Assembly (NCBI GenBank): GCA_020635015.1
Contig: JACKAP010000016.1
Location: forward strand, 62,001-126,000
DNA length: 64,000 nucleotides
Source: Calditrichia bacterium
GTDB taxonomy: Bacteria > Calditrichota > Calditrichia > RBG-13-44-9 > J075
Direction: 5' to 3'
The position numbers were made by a program, and so were the translations under genes. Of this stretch, positions 10,001 through 17,674 are shown in pieces; the stretch's first letter is position 1, and each line of letters begins with the position of its first letter. The notes under the pieces were generated by a model, which had not been told where the DNA came from, did no database searches, and saw nothing but the letters and a program-made list of their open reading frames with translations.

Positions 10001-10054
10001 AGCGGTGGAGGAAAGAATGCGGTGCAACTGGTGAAGATCGCCGTGGTGAAGTAA
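7052..10054 (+). CDS. Secreted M6-peptidase-like T9SS cargo lacking the zinc motif
   Basis: The chosen ATG at 7052 begins a clear signal peptide (MKIQAVWWLAGWFYITFG, cleavage near SATP); total length is 1000 residues. Residues about 30-560 follow the M6 (immune inhibitor A-like) peptidase fold, including LGWLDLF, SGVGRFGLMDAG and GGGILIWHIDENI. Where M6 enzymes carry HExxH, this protein reads SNLGSQ (residues 232-237), so the zinc ligands and catalytic Glu are missing. Residues about 560-900 look like beta-propeller repeats. Residues about 915-1000 (NWPNPN, IFDLAGDLV, SGVYVARI) form a T9SS type A sorting domain. It lies directly behind the PorV-like gene. It is probably a non-catalytic binding or structural surface protein. 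Confidence 0.8.
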   Translation: MKIQAVWWLAGWFYITFGLPLSATPVNTPDTLKILAIRVAFQPDDATTTTGDGQFDLGQSSDPFQIDPPPHNRSYFQDHLRFAENYFARVSRGNLVLESEVFPQGMDAVYQLDLKMTDYNPNTSASAIDEGLARLLRDAFQKADEDPAIDFSRYNSFIVFHAGVGRDIDFGFDDTPQDIPSLFITSQFLQNNLGIDGIPVDGGATLIRNGILLPETESQEGLQLGLNGMLVSNLGSQLGWLDLFSPETRRSGVGRFGLMDAGLFNGDGLLPSLPTAWTRVAAGWETPQTIYQAQNDIYTIHSTLSDAANRVYKLPINDREYFLLENRYSGSVSLDSIQAVLIDQRNELVSMREILTTYFPDAATFSDSTGVLIDIDNPDRGLPGGGILIWHIDENIIEANRAANRINNDPEHRGVDLEEADGSQDIGAEFEFISGGAGSEIGTSLDPWYADNNAPLFEASPAGTFSLTSVPNSRSYYNRANSHIKLSGFSERDSVMSFSAEINFFQAGFPKAVDPAVYGRVTSLKTADLLNNGRDVLLLTTNRNRILALQGGNSAPGSSDTLFVLQLPEALSLITPPAIWTLSDGNRGIVALSREGDAYGYRFDRLNGTLDSLFQFRTAPITTYPVVEGGAVYWGSASGAVYRVEIDGATASLNEYLNLPGEVRSLLFTGDDKSVIVGADDIVYRNGSEAQTVISGAYPPSGSRALALSGAGSLQELSEDGYASPEDGIHQFDGPAIAIRRAEDGAGGEAAPLSYLAAGNNQIYAFNYNLTLRDNFPVKIYNPAQSTSLFLTPLTGVFPDHRSEATDGIVVADPAGLIVGVGFDGKSLPDFPLALGDSLAASPVLADLDGDGDIELACVTIGGSVFAWDFSTVLEADVFYWRQQYATPENNNRDMPASGSGSGPSAGTALLQSAYNWPNPNIDNHTFIRYHLSEAAEVNIRIFDLAGDLVTELAGGGLGSTDNEVRWDLTSIQSGVYVARIEASGGGKNAVQLVKIAVVK

Positions 10055-10057
10055 GAC

Positions 10058-10388
10058 AAGGATTAAGGTTGAAGGATAAAGGAAAAAGTTTAAAACATAA
10101 ACCCGACTTTAAATCAATCTTTTGATCACTTTGCCATAGAGACTTTTGTTATGTCTCTACCACCTTCGTAAGCCCGTGGCTACTCAATGCTACAGAATCA
10201 GGAGATTATCCGCTTAATGAAATTCATTCAAATGATCCAGCCTCATGAGCCAAAATCCGGAAGCCCGATGAACCAGAATCAGAACGAAAAGACCCTGAAT
10301 CCCCCCCAGAGCCCTTTCATCCTTTATCCATTATCCATTATCCTTCAAAAAATCCCTTTCATCCTTTATCCTTTATCCTTTATCCTTT
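10058..10388. repeat. GGATAAA-type inverted array, right arm inside a CDS
   Basis: The left arm (10058-10082) has GGATTAA, GGTTGAA and GGATAAA units and starts four bases after the previous stop codon. The right arm (10312-10388) consists of TTTATCC-type units, interrupted at 10345-10352, and lies within the 5' end of the next coding region. Between the arms is a small hairpin of AGAGAC and GTCTCT (about 10138-10157). Confidence 0.75.
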
Positions 10389-13300
10389 TGATGTATTCCT
10401 CCACCTTCGCCCAGCTCTATGTCTATGAGCCCAATCACCCGGAGCTGAAGTGGGAAAGCATCGAGACGGAACATTTCCTGGTGCATTACCACCAGGGCAC
10501 CGCCCGCACTGCCAATGTGGTGGCGGAGATTGCTGAGGATATCTACCCGGCGATTACCGGGCTCTACGATTACGAGCCGTCGTCAAAAGTCGAATTCATT
10601 ATCAAGGATACCCAGGATTACGCCAACGGCGCGGCCTATTTTTTCGATAATAAGATCGAGATCTGGGCGGAGAATCTCGATTACGTGCTGCGCGGCACCC
10701 ACAACTGGCTGCGCGATGTGATCACCCACGAATATATCCACATCATCTCCCTGCAGAAAGCCCTGAAGTTCGGGCGCAAGGTGCCGGCGGGGTGGTTCCA
10801 GGTATTCGGCTATGAGCAGGAGCGCCGCCAGGATGTGGTGCGCGGCTTTCCCGATGTGCTGGTCTCTTATCCTATCTCCGGGATCACGGTGCCGGTATGG
10901 TTTGCCGAAGGGGTCTCCCAGTATCAATCCAATGCCAAACGCTTCGACTACCGCGATTCCCACCGGGAGATGATCCTGCGCGACCGGATCATGACCGGCC
11001 ACCTGTTGACGCTGGAGGATATGAGCGTCTTTGGAAAGAACAGCATTGGCAATGAGTCCTCCTACAACCAGGGTTTTGCCTTTGTGAAATACCTGGCAGA
11101 GAATTACGGGGAGGAATCACTACGCAAAATGGCCGGCGCAGCAAGCGCGGTCACCAGCCTTTCCTTCAACCGGGCAATGAAAAAGGCTACCGGGGTGCCC
11201 GCCAAACAGCTCTACCGCGATTGGAAAGCATCGCTTGAGGATACATACACTTCCCGTCTGCAAACCATTCAGGCCAATCTGCATATCGGCGAGCCCTTCG
11301 TGGATGAGGGGATCGGCAATATGCACCCCCGGGTGTCGCCGGATGGCAAAAAGATCGCTTACCTGATGACCGGCGATTCGCCTTATCTTTCCGGAAATGC
11401 TCTGGTGGTGGAAACCCTTGGCGATCCGCAACGAAAGAAACAGATGGTCGCGCCGCGAGTGACCGGGTCGGTGAGCTGGTCGCCGGACGGCCGCTACCTC
11501 GCTTATGCCCGGATTACGGAGGTGCCGGAGACCCAGGCACTTTTCAACGATCTCTATCTCTACGATCTGGAAAAGAAAAAGGAGCAGCGCATCACCCGCA
11601 CCCTGCGTGCCCGCCATCCCGACTGGTCGCATGACGGTAAGCGCCTGGCCTTTGTGGTGGAAAGCGACGGCCTGCTCAATCTCTATACCCTCACCCTCGA
11701 TGAAACCAGCTTTCAAGGCAAGATCGATGACGGCACCCAACACTATTACGACCTGAATACCCACGAGCTGCTGGCGGATATCCCGGCGGAGCGTCGCGGG
11801 GATTGGCGAGAACATTACCGCGAAGTGCGCTTTTTGGGCAGCGAACTGCGCCAGTTGACCCGCTATGTCGACGGGCGGCAGTTTTACCATCCCCGCTGGT
11901 CGCCAAAGGATGATTATTTGATCTTCGACACCTCGATCGGCTTCGCCCGGGATATCGCCCGCATTTCCCCGGAAGGCGGGGAGATGGCCTTTGTGCTGGA
12001 TCAACGCTATGATGAGCGTTATCCGACTTTCCACCCCGCCAGCGGAGAATTGCTCTATGCCTCGGATGAGACCGGCATTTACAATATTTACAGCCTCAAC
12101 CTGGAGAACGGGGAGAAGAAAGCCTATACCAATGTGATCGGCGGAGCATTTATGCCGACCATGACCCCGCAAGGCGATCTGTATTACTCACTCTACCGCG
12201 ACCAGGGGTACAAGCTTCATCATCTCCCGGCAGCGCAGGCGGTGCCTCTGGCGCAGATGACCTATATCGACAACTACGCCTCCCGCATTCCTGAGCTCTC
12301 CGATACCGATCAAGCGGTGAGCGAAAGCGAACTGAAACCGGCAAAACCTTATAAAAACCGCTTCCCAGGCGTTACCTTCATGCCCCGTGCCCTGATCGAT
12401 TACGGCACCCTGAAGCTGGGCTCCTATATCTACACCAACGAACTGCTCGACAAGATGTCTTTTTTCGGCGGTGGGGCAGTCAACCTCAAGAAGGATTACG
12501 ACCTGTTCGCCATCTTCGATTATGATGTGCTGAAGCATAAATTCTTTATCGAGATATTCAACCAGACGGCCAATATCCAGGACACCCTGTCGCTACCGGA
12601 ATATCCCACCGTGTTCCCGGAAATCGACATCAATTTCAATCTTACCCAGGTCAATGCCGGTTTCGAAACGACCGCCTTGCCCTGGAACCTGAGCAAGTTG
12701 TTCTATACCCGGCTGGAATATATCTTCAGCTTCTACCGCGCCAAGCTGGGGTCTTTTGCGTTTAACGATCCGGTAACTAACGATCTGGTGCAGTTTGCGC
12801 CTTTTCGCTACACCTATTTGCGCGGCCATGCCCTCAGTTTGCTGCTGCGCCATGAGAACGTGCAGCGCGACCTTGACCGCGGGATCAATCCGCGCAAGGG
12901 GCGCTACATATCCCTGCGGGCGCAGCGGGAGTGGAACCGCTTTCTGACCGACTTCGCCACCGACAGCTTTGTCGGGGTAGAGGAATTCGACAAGTTTTAT
13001 TTCAACCGCGTCGAAATGAATTGGGAAGAGTATCTCCCGGTGCCCTTCACCAAACACCATTCTCTGACCCTGCGCGCCCAGGCCGGGTTTATCGATACCG
13101 AGGTGGATAGCTTCTTCCACTTCTTCGCCGGGGGGCTGGTGGGACTGAAGGGATATCCGTTTTACAGCATCGAAGGGCGCAAACTGGCGGTGGGCACCGC
13201 GACCTACCGTTTTCCGCTGCTGCGCAACATCAACAAGCAATTCTTGAACCTTCATTTTGACAAGCTTTATCTGGGCGGCTTCGTGCAGGCCGGGAATGCC

Positions 13301-13525
13301 TGGTCGGCTGGTGATATCGAATTCGACAATTTCCTCACCGATGTGGGAGTGCAGCTGCGCCTGGATACTTTCTCGTGGTACTTCTTTCCCACCAAGATCT
13401 TCTTCGAAGCGGCTTATCCCCTGAAGGAACAGATCAATCAGGGGGTGCGTTATCCTCAGGAATGGAAGTATTATTTCGGGGTGCTGTTTGATTTCGATCT
13501 GCGCCTGGAGAAGCGGCGGTTTTAG
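10268..13525 (+). CDS. Gluzincin-like / TolB-propeller / BamA-like barrel protein
   Basis: From the ATG at 10268 (GGAAG just upstream) the protein has 1085 residues. In-frame ATGs at 10187 and 10217 are alternatives. Residues about 15-50 form a signal peptide whose hydrophobic core is two FILYPLS-like blocks encoded by a TTTATCC tandem array, ending STFAQ. Residues about 55-290 resemble a peptidase MA/gluzincin domain, with HEYIH (154-158) and a downstream WFAEGVSQY. Residues about 310-680 hold TolB/PD40 propeller repeats (SPDGKKIAYL, SPDGRYLAYA, SHDGKRLAFV). From about 725 to the terminal Phe the sequence reads as an Omp85/D15-like beta-barrel. It is probably an outer-membrane-anchored protease or sensor. 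The architecture is visible; the function is inferred. Confidence 0.78.
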   Translation: MNQNQNEKTLNPPQSPFILYPLSIILQKIPFILYPLSFILLMYSSTFAQLYVYEPNHPELKWESIETEHFLVHYHQGTARTANVVAEIAEDIYPAITGLYDYEPSSKVEFIIKDTQDYANGAAYFFDNKIEIWAENLDYVLRGTHNWLRDVITHEYIHIISLQKALKFGRKVPAGWFQVFGYEQERRQDVVRGFPDVLVSYPISGITVPVWFAEGVSQYQSNAKRFDYRDSHREMILRDRIMTGHLLTLEDMSVFGKNSIGNESSYNQGFAFVKYLAENYGEESLRKMAGAASAVTSLSFNRAMKKATGVPAKQLYRDWKASLEDTYTSRLQTIQANLHIGEPFVDEGIGNMHPRVSPDGKKIAYLMTGDSPYLSGNALVVETLGDPQRKKQMVAPRVTGSVSWSPDGRYLAYARITEVPETQALFNDLYLYDLEKKKEQRITRTLRARHPDWSHDGKRLAFVVESDGLLNLYTLTLDETSFQGKIDDGTQHYYDLNTHELLADIPAERRGDWREHYREVRFLGSELRQLTRYVDGRQFYHPRWSPKDDYLIFDTSIGFARDIARISPEGGEMAFVLDQRYDERYPTFHPASGELLYASDETGIYNIYSLNLENGEKKAYTNVIGGAFMPTMTPQGDLYYSLYRDQGYKLHHLPAAQAVPLAQMTYIDNYASRIPELSDTDQAVSESELKPAKPYKNRFPGVTFMPRALIDYGTLKLGSYIYTNELLDKMSFFGGGAVNLKKDYDLFAIFDYDVLKHKFFIEIFNQTANIQDTLSLPEYPTVFPEIDINFNLTQVNAGFETTALPWNLSKLFYTRLEYIFSFYRAKLGSFAFNDPVTNDLVQFAPFRYTYLRGHALSLLLRHENVQRDLDRGINPRKGRYISLRAQREWNRFLTDFATDSFVGVEEFDKFYFNRVEMNWEEYLPVPFTKHHSLTLRAQAGFIDTEVDSFFHFFAGGLVGLKGYPFYSIEGRKLAVGTATYRFPLLRNINKQFLNLHFDKLYLGGFVQAGNAWSAGDIEFDNFLTDVGVQLRLDTFSWYFFPTKIFFEAAYPLKEQINQGVRYPQEWKYYFGVLFDFDLRLEKRRF

Positions 13526-13595
13526 TGCAATCAACCGTATAATACCAGATACCGGATAATTCACTTGATGCGAATGAATAATGCGTTTACTTTTT

Positions 13596-13673
13596 GCCAC
13601 AGAGACACTGAGCACACAGAGTTTTAACAAGTTAAAAGTTGTCAGCTCTCTGTGAACTCTGTGCCTCTGTGGC
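13596..13673. repeat. GCCACAGAG-type palindromic repeat
   Basis: The left arm 13596-13621 (GCCACAGAGACACTGAG and following) pairs with the right arm 13646-13673. The loop itself contains a TTTTAAC/GTTAAAA palindrome, so the whole 78-nt segment can fold into one hairpin. It lies in the 198-nt gap before the next gene. Confidence 0.8.
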
Positions 13674-13723
13674 TAATTCTTATTTGTTGTGATAAGTTTT
13701 GAACAAGGAGAAAGGTTTTTGCC

Positions 13724-14641
13724 ATGAAACAGGCATTTTGGGGAATGTTCATTTTTATGTTGACCACCGGCAGTTTGTGGGCCGGGGGGCCGCTGCCGGA
13801 AGCCAGCGATAATGTGCTGCTGAACCGCTTGCAACTGCACCAGGCGCTCACCGGGGGCCTGGAAGCGCTGCCGGAAGATGAGATGAGCAGCGTTCCCGCC
13901 AAGTCAGTGGGAAAGGCCGTGTTGTTCTCTGCCCTGGTGCCCGGTGCAGGGCAGTTTTACGCCAATTCTTATATCAAGGCGGCGGGGTTCCTGGCGATCG
14001 AAGCGCTGGCCTGGACCATCAACATCTCCTACAACAACCAGGGTGATGATAAAGATGCCGAGTTTAAGCGCTATGCCGATCAGAACTGGAGCGAACAGCG
14101 CTATTGGTCTTACCTTTATTACCGCTTGAACGGGCAGGAGGAGCTTTACCCGGACTTTCCCCATGGCCAGTATGATGGCGATATTTTTGTCGACAATGCC
14201 GGGCGGCCGGTGATCAACGGCTGGGAGGCGGCGGAGCCGGTGCTTGAGGAGTTTGCCTCGACCGAATATATCCGCGCCTTTTCCCACACCCTGCCGGATA
14301 CCAAGACCCAGCAGTACTATGAAATGATCGGTAAATATCCCGCCCAATTCGGCAACGCCTGGGCCGATGCCAGCTTTGATGTTGAATATCAGGATTTCGG
14401 CCTCGGCCACATCACCCCGATGAACGATGAATACGCCATCATGCGCGATGAGGCCAACAAGCTTTACGACAAGGCCGCCTACGGCTCGATGATCGCCCTG
14501 CTCAATCACCTGGTCTCGGCCGTCGATGCCGGCTTCACCGCCCGCCATTACAATCGCCGGCAGATGAGCCTGACCTATCATCAGAAGGTGTATTCGTCCG
14601 GGGATCATGTGAATATGTTCGGTTTGGCGGTGGTGTTTTAG
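13724..14641 (+). CDS. DUF5683-like envelope protein
   Basis: This protein of 305 residues has a signal peptide (residues 1-20, ending LWAGG). A hydrophobic pair follows around VLFSALVPGAGQFYANSYIKAAGFLAIEAL. The LVPGAGQFY motif followed by a helical hairpin resembles the DUF5683 family of small membrane-associated proteins common in Bacteroidota-related genomes. A second hydrophobic stretch near residues 255-275 contains LNHLVSAVDAGF. AAGGAG lies 13 nt before the ATG. The next gene encodes a shorter protein with the same two landmarks (LVLPGAG and NRLVSAIDV), so the pair looks like a diverged duplication. Function is unknown. Confidence 0.7.
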   Translation: MKQAFWGMFIFMLTTGSLWAGGPLPEASDNVLLNRLQLHQALTGGLEALPEDEMSSVPAKSVGKAVLFSALVPGAGQFYANSYIKAAGFLAIEALAWTINISYNNQGDDKDAEFKRYADQNWSEQRYWSYLYYRLNGQEELYPDFPHGQYDGDIFVDNAGRPVINGWEAAEPVLEEFASTEYIRAFSHTLPDTKTQQYYEMIGKYPAQFGNAWADASFDVEYQDFGLGHITPMNDEYAIMRDEANKLYDKAAYGSMIALLNHLVSAVDAGFTARHYNRRQMSLTYHQKVYSSGDHVNMFGLAVVF

Positions 14642-14650
14642 AACGGCATA

Positions 14651-14825
14651 ATAGAACGCGGATGACGCGGATGATGCGGATTCTCGCGGATTACTGAATT
14701 CATAAAAAGACAAATATTTGAAACGATAGAAACCTTTCAACTTAAGGTGAATCTTGATTGCCAGAGCGAAGCACAATAAAAAAAATCTGCGGAAATCCGC
14801 GTCATCCGTATCATCCGCGTTCTAT
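14651..14825. repeat. 9-nt-unit (GCGGATGAC-type) inverted array
   Basis: The left arm (14651-14692) has units GCGGATGAC, GCGGATGAT and GCGGATTCT. The right arm (14784-14825) is the near-perfect reverse complement and starts 91 nt later. The arms match over about 40 nt with few mismatches. Nothing coding is seen in the 215-nt gap. Confidence 0.8.
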
Positions 14826-14856
14826 TTAATAGTTTGATTAACGGGTTGATTTACTT

Positions 14857-15636
14857 ATGAATCTGAAAATGATGAATCGAATGTTTCTAATTCTGTTGAT
14901 GTTCCTGCTAAGCGGTGCGGCCTGGGGGCAGGGGAATATGGCCGGAGATTTTTCCGGGCGAGCGTTCTCGAAAATGGCCCTGATGCCTTCGAGGGCAGAA
15001 GTGCCGCTTTTTGCACAGGAAGCATTGCCGCAGATGACCGATACGCCGCGCAAGGGCGGGGTGAAGCACGTGTTTCTCTCCCTGGTGCTGCCTGGAGCGG
15101 GGGAGTGGACCCTGGGCCATAAAGGGGCGGCCAAATTTTTCCTCGGCACTGAGGCCACGCTCTGGCTGGGCTTTGCCGCCAGCCGGGTCTATCTCAATGT
15201 GCTGCAGAACGATCTGGAGGCTTACGCCGCCCGCCATGCGGGGGTGATCGATACCGACGGCAAGGGGGACCAGTATTGGATCGATGTGGGCCTCGCCCCC
15301 AGCATCTACGACTTCAACGCTGAAAAGCTGCTGGAGCGCGATCTGGAAGGCACTTACCCGGAAGGGGAAGACTATGATTGGGCCTGGGATTCGGAGGAAA
15401 ATCGTGTAACCTACGCCGGGCGGCGGCTCGACCGGGTCGATTGGAAGCGCAATTCCACCCTGATCGTCGGGGCGCTGGTGCTGAACCGCCTGGTCAGCGC
15501 CATCGATGTGATCCGCCTGATCAAGAAAGAAAACAGCGAGGCCGAGCAAGCCCGAAAATCCTTCTTGAACCTGCGCTACGCCGCCGACCGCTACCAGGGC
15601 AAGGTGGTGAATTTGCATTTCTCCTGGATGTTGTAG
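14857..15636 (+). CDS. DUF5683-like envelope protein, paralogue of preceding gene
   Basis: This protein of 259 residues has a signal peptide (LILLMFLLSGAAWGQG). The landmark LVLPGAGEWTLGHKGAAKFFLG and the late hydrophobic NRLVSAIDVIRLIK match the corresponding parts of the upstream 305-residue protein. The middle regions differ strongly, and this protein is shorter. A role in the cell envelope is inferred from the signal peptide and membrane segments only. The gene ends 10 nt before the next start codon, so the two could be cotranscribed. Confidence 0.65.
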   Translation: MNLKMMNRMFLILLMFLLSGAAWGQGNMAGDFSGRAFSKMALMPSRAEVPLFAQEALPQMTDTPRKGGVKHVFLSLVLPGAGEWTLGHKGAAKFFLGTEATLWLGFAASRVYLNVLQNDLEAYAARHAGVIDTDGKGDQYWIDVGLAPSIYDFNAEKLLERDLEGTYPEGEDYDWAWDSEENRVTYAGRRLDRVDWKRNSTLIVGALVLNRLVSAIDVIRLIKKENSEAEQARKSFLNLRYAADRYQGKVVNLHFSWML

Positions 15637-15646
15637 CATTTTACCC

Positions 15647-16666
15647 ATGCTCGAAGTCTTCAACCACACCCTAATGATCACCGGTTTCGTCTTTGTGATG
15701 ATGCTGTTGATCGAATACCTCAACGTGTTGACCAGCGGGGCCTGGCAGAAACGACTGGCTCATCAGCGCTGGGGGCAGTATCTCCTGGCGGCGTTATTGG
15801 GAGCGGTGCCGGGTTGCCTGGGAGCGTTTGTGGTGGTGGCGATGTATTCCCACCGCACGTTGACCCTCGGCGCAGTGGTCGCGGCGATGATCGCCACCAG
15901 CGGCGATGAGGCGTTTGTGATGCTGGCGTTGATTCCCCGACAGGGGCTGGTGCTGATGGTGGTGCTCTTCGCCATCGGTATTGCCGCTGGTGCGGTGACG
16001 GACATACTCTTCCAGCGGCAGAAAATTATGCCGGTGGATGATTGCGCCGGCTTTCAGTTACACGGCGCGGAGGTCTGCCGCTGTTTTTCCCACGGCCGGA
16101 TTCTGCAGCAGTGGAAAGAACTCTCCGCCGTGCGCGGCATTCTGCTGTCAACCCTGGGGATTTTCATCTTTGGGCTGGTTAGCGGCCAGGTCGGGCCGCC
16201 CGAGTGGAATTGGATCCGGATTACCATCTTAGGTGCCGCTTCCTTTGCGCTTTTTTTTGTCGCCACCGTGCCGGAACATTTCCTGGAAGAGCATCTGTGG
16301 AAACACCTGGCGCGGCAGCACCTCCCGCGAATTTTCCTCTGGACCTTCGGAACCCTGCTGGTGATGCACCTTTTAACCGATTACCTGCATCTGGAAGGGA
16401 TGATTCAGGAAAGTCCCCGATTGATGCTGATGTTTGCGGGACTGATAGGGCTGATCCCGGAATCCGGCCCGCACCTGATCTTCGTAACCCTCTACGCCCA
16501 GGGTACGGTTCCGTTCAGCATCCTCCTGGCAAGTTCTATCGTGCAGGACGGCCACGGCATGCTTCCCCTGTTGGCTCATTCGCGCAAAGCGTTTGTGGTG
16601 ATCAAATTGGTCAATCTGCTGGTTGGATGGGCGGTTGGAGCGGTTGTGATGGGGATGGGGTTGTGA
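15647..16666 (+). CDS. Ten-TM DUF2899/ArsP_2-like putative metal exporter
   Basis: This integral membrane protein of 339 residues has about ten predicted TM helices. Two related halves are visible: one with GAVPGCLGAFVVVAMYSHR followed by TSGDEAFVML, and one with GLIPESGPHLIFVTLYAQG followed by VQDGHGMLPLL. This internal duplication is characteristic of the DUF2899/ArsP_2 family, annotated as putative manganese or arsenic exporters. A cytoplasmic loop of about 50 residues with several Cys and His residues (about residues 128-165) separates the halves and might bind metal. No clear ribosome site is seen; the start lies 10 nt after the previous stop. The substrate is not determinable here. Confidence 0.68.
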   Translation: MLEVFNHTLMITGFVFVMMLLIEYLNVLTSGAWQKRLAHQRWGQYLLAALLGAVPGCLGAFVVVAMYSHRTLTLGAVVAAMIATSGDEAFVMLALIPRQGLVLMVVLFAIGIAAGAVTDILFQRQKIMPVDDCAGFQLHGAEVCRCFSHGRILQQWKELSAVRGILLSTLGIFIFGLVSGQVGPPEWNWIRITILGAASFALFFVATVPEHFLEEHLWKHLARQHLPRIFLWTFGTLLVMHLLTDYLHLEGMIQESPRLMLMFAGLIGLIPESGPHLIFVTLYAQGTVPFSILLASSIVQDGHGMLPLLAHSRKAFVVIKLVNLLVGWAVGAVVMGMGL

Positions 16667-16682
16667 TATTGGATAAAACCAC

Positions 16683-17558
16683 ATGAAAAAAATCCTCCTC
16701 ACTGGCGCTTCCGGATTTGTAGGGAGCCATTTGATCCGGCTGGCGCCAGCGGATGTGTTGCTATATGCCCAGTGCCGTCATCATGAGCCGCTGGGAAATC
16801 TGCCGGCGGGGCAGATTTTTCAATTCGATCTTCAACAGCCGGATTGGCGGTTGATCCGGGAACTGCACCCGGATGTGGTCATCCATACGGCCGCCATGCC
16901 CAGCATTCTCGCCTGCGAACAGCAGCCGGAACTGGCGGAGCAGGTCAATACGACGGCGACGGTCCAACTCACGGACCTTGCCCGGGAGATCGGCGCCCGG
17001 CTGATCTATACCAATACCGACCTGATCTACGACGGCCAACAGGGCAATTATGATGAAACTGCCGCCGCCAACCCCTTGAATGTTTACGCCCGTACCAAAT
17101 ACCGGGCGGAGCAATATTTGCTGGAACATCACGAAAATGCCGTATCAGTGCGCTGTGCCCTGGTCTACGGCAAGGCATTACACCGCACGCCCACCTTCAC
17201 GGAGCAGATGATCGCCCGACTGCGCCGGGGAGAATCCGTCACCCTGTTTACCGACGAGTATCGCACCCCGCTGCTGGTCGATGATCTCGCCGCCGCCCTG
17301 TGGGAACTGGCCGGGAATGATTACTGCGGACCGCTGAACCTGGGGGGCAGTGAGAAGCTGTCCCGCTATGCGATGGGAGCGGTGATCTGCGAGGTGCTGG
17401 GGCTGCCGCATCATCTGCTGGTTGCGAAAAGCACTGCCGAGGTAGATCTTCCTGCTCCGCGTCCTCCCGACTGCTCCCTGGATACGACCCTTGCCCGCCG
17501 GGTGCTGTGCGCCCGCTTGCACGGCTTTACCGAAGGCGTTGCCCGGGTGTTTGGATAG
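16683..17558 (+). CDS. RmlD-like NAD(P)-dependent sugar-nucleotide reductase
   Basis: This extended short-chain dehydrogenase has 291 residues. The N-terminal TGASGFVGS (residues 7-15) is the nucleotide-binding glycine motif. YTNTDLIYDG (109-118) and YARTK (135-139, Tyr-x3-Lys catalytic pair) match the RmlD group (dTDP-4-dehydrorhamnose reductase and relatives, including the MAT2B-like regulatory subunit). No rmlABC neighbours are present, so rhamnose synthesis is not supported by context. It may act on another sugar nucleotide. Confidence 0.75.
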   Translation: MKKILLTGASGFVGSHLIRLAPADVLLYAQCRHHEPLGNLPAGQIFQFDLQQPDWRLIRELHPDVVIHTAAMPSILACEQQPELAEQVNTTATVQLTDLAREIGARLIYTNTDLIYDGQQGNYDETAAANPLNVYARTKYRAEQYLLEHHENAVSVRCALVYGKALHRTPTFTEQMIARLRRGESVTLFTDEYRTPLLVDDLAAALWELAGNDYCGPLNLGGSEKLSRYAMGAVICEVLGLPHHLLVAKSTAEVDLPAPRPPDCSLDTTLARRVLCARLHGFTEGVARVFG

Positions 17559-17564
17559 ACTGTA

Positions 17565-17650
17565 CTGACGCAGAGCGTCAGCATCCGGGGCGCCACGCAG
17601 AGCGTGCACCAGCCAGAAATTAAATCCGTGAAAATCCGTGTAATCCGTGG
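17565..17650. repeat. Mini-hairpins plus half of a CCACGGATT repeat
   Basis: CTGACG-CAGAG-CGTCAG (17565-17581) and CACG-CAGAG-CGTG (17594-17606) are two small hairpins with different stems and the same CAGAG loop. Bases 17622-17650 are the right-hand arm of the CCACGGATTACACGG repeat, here without a matching left arm. Confidence 0.65.
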
Positions 17651-17674
17651 ACTATTCTTTTCCGGAGAACCATA

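Noticed and set aside
16683..17558. Rhamnose biosynthesis operon
   Set aside because: Only one RmlD-like gene is present, with no rmlA, rmlB or rmlC neighbours.
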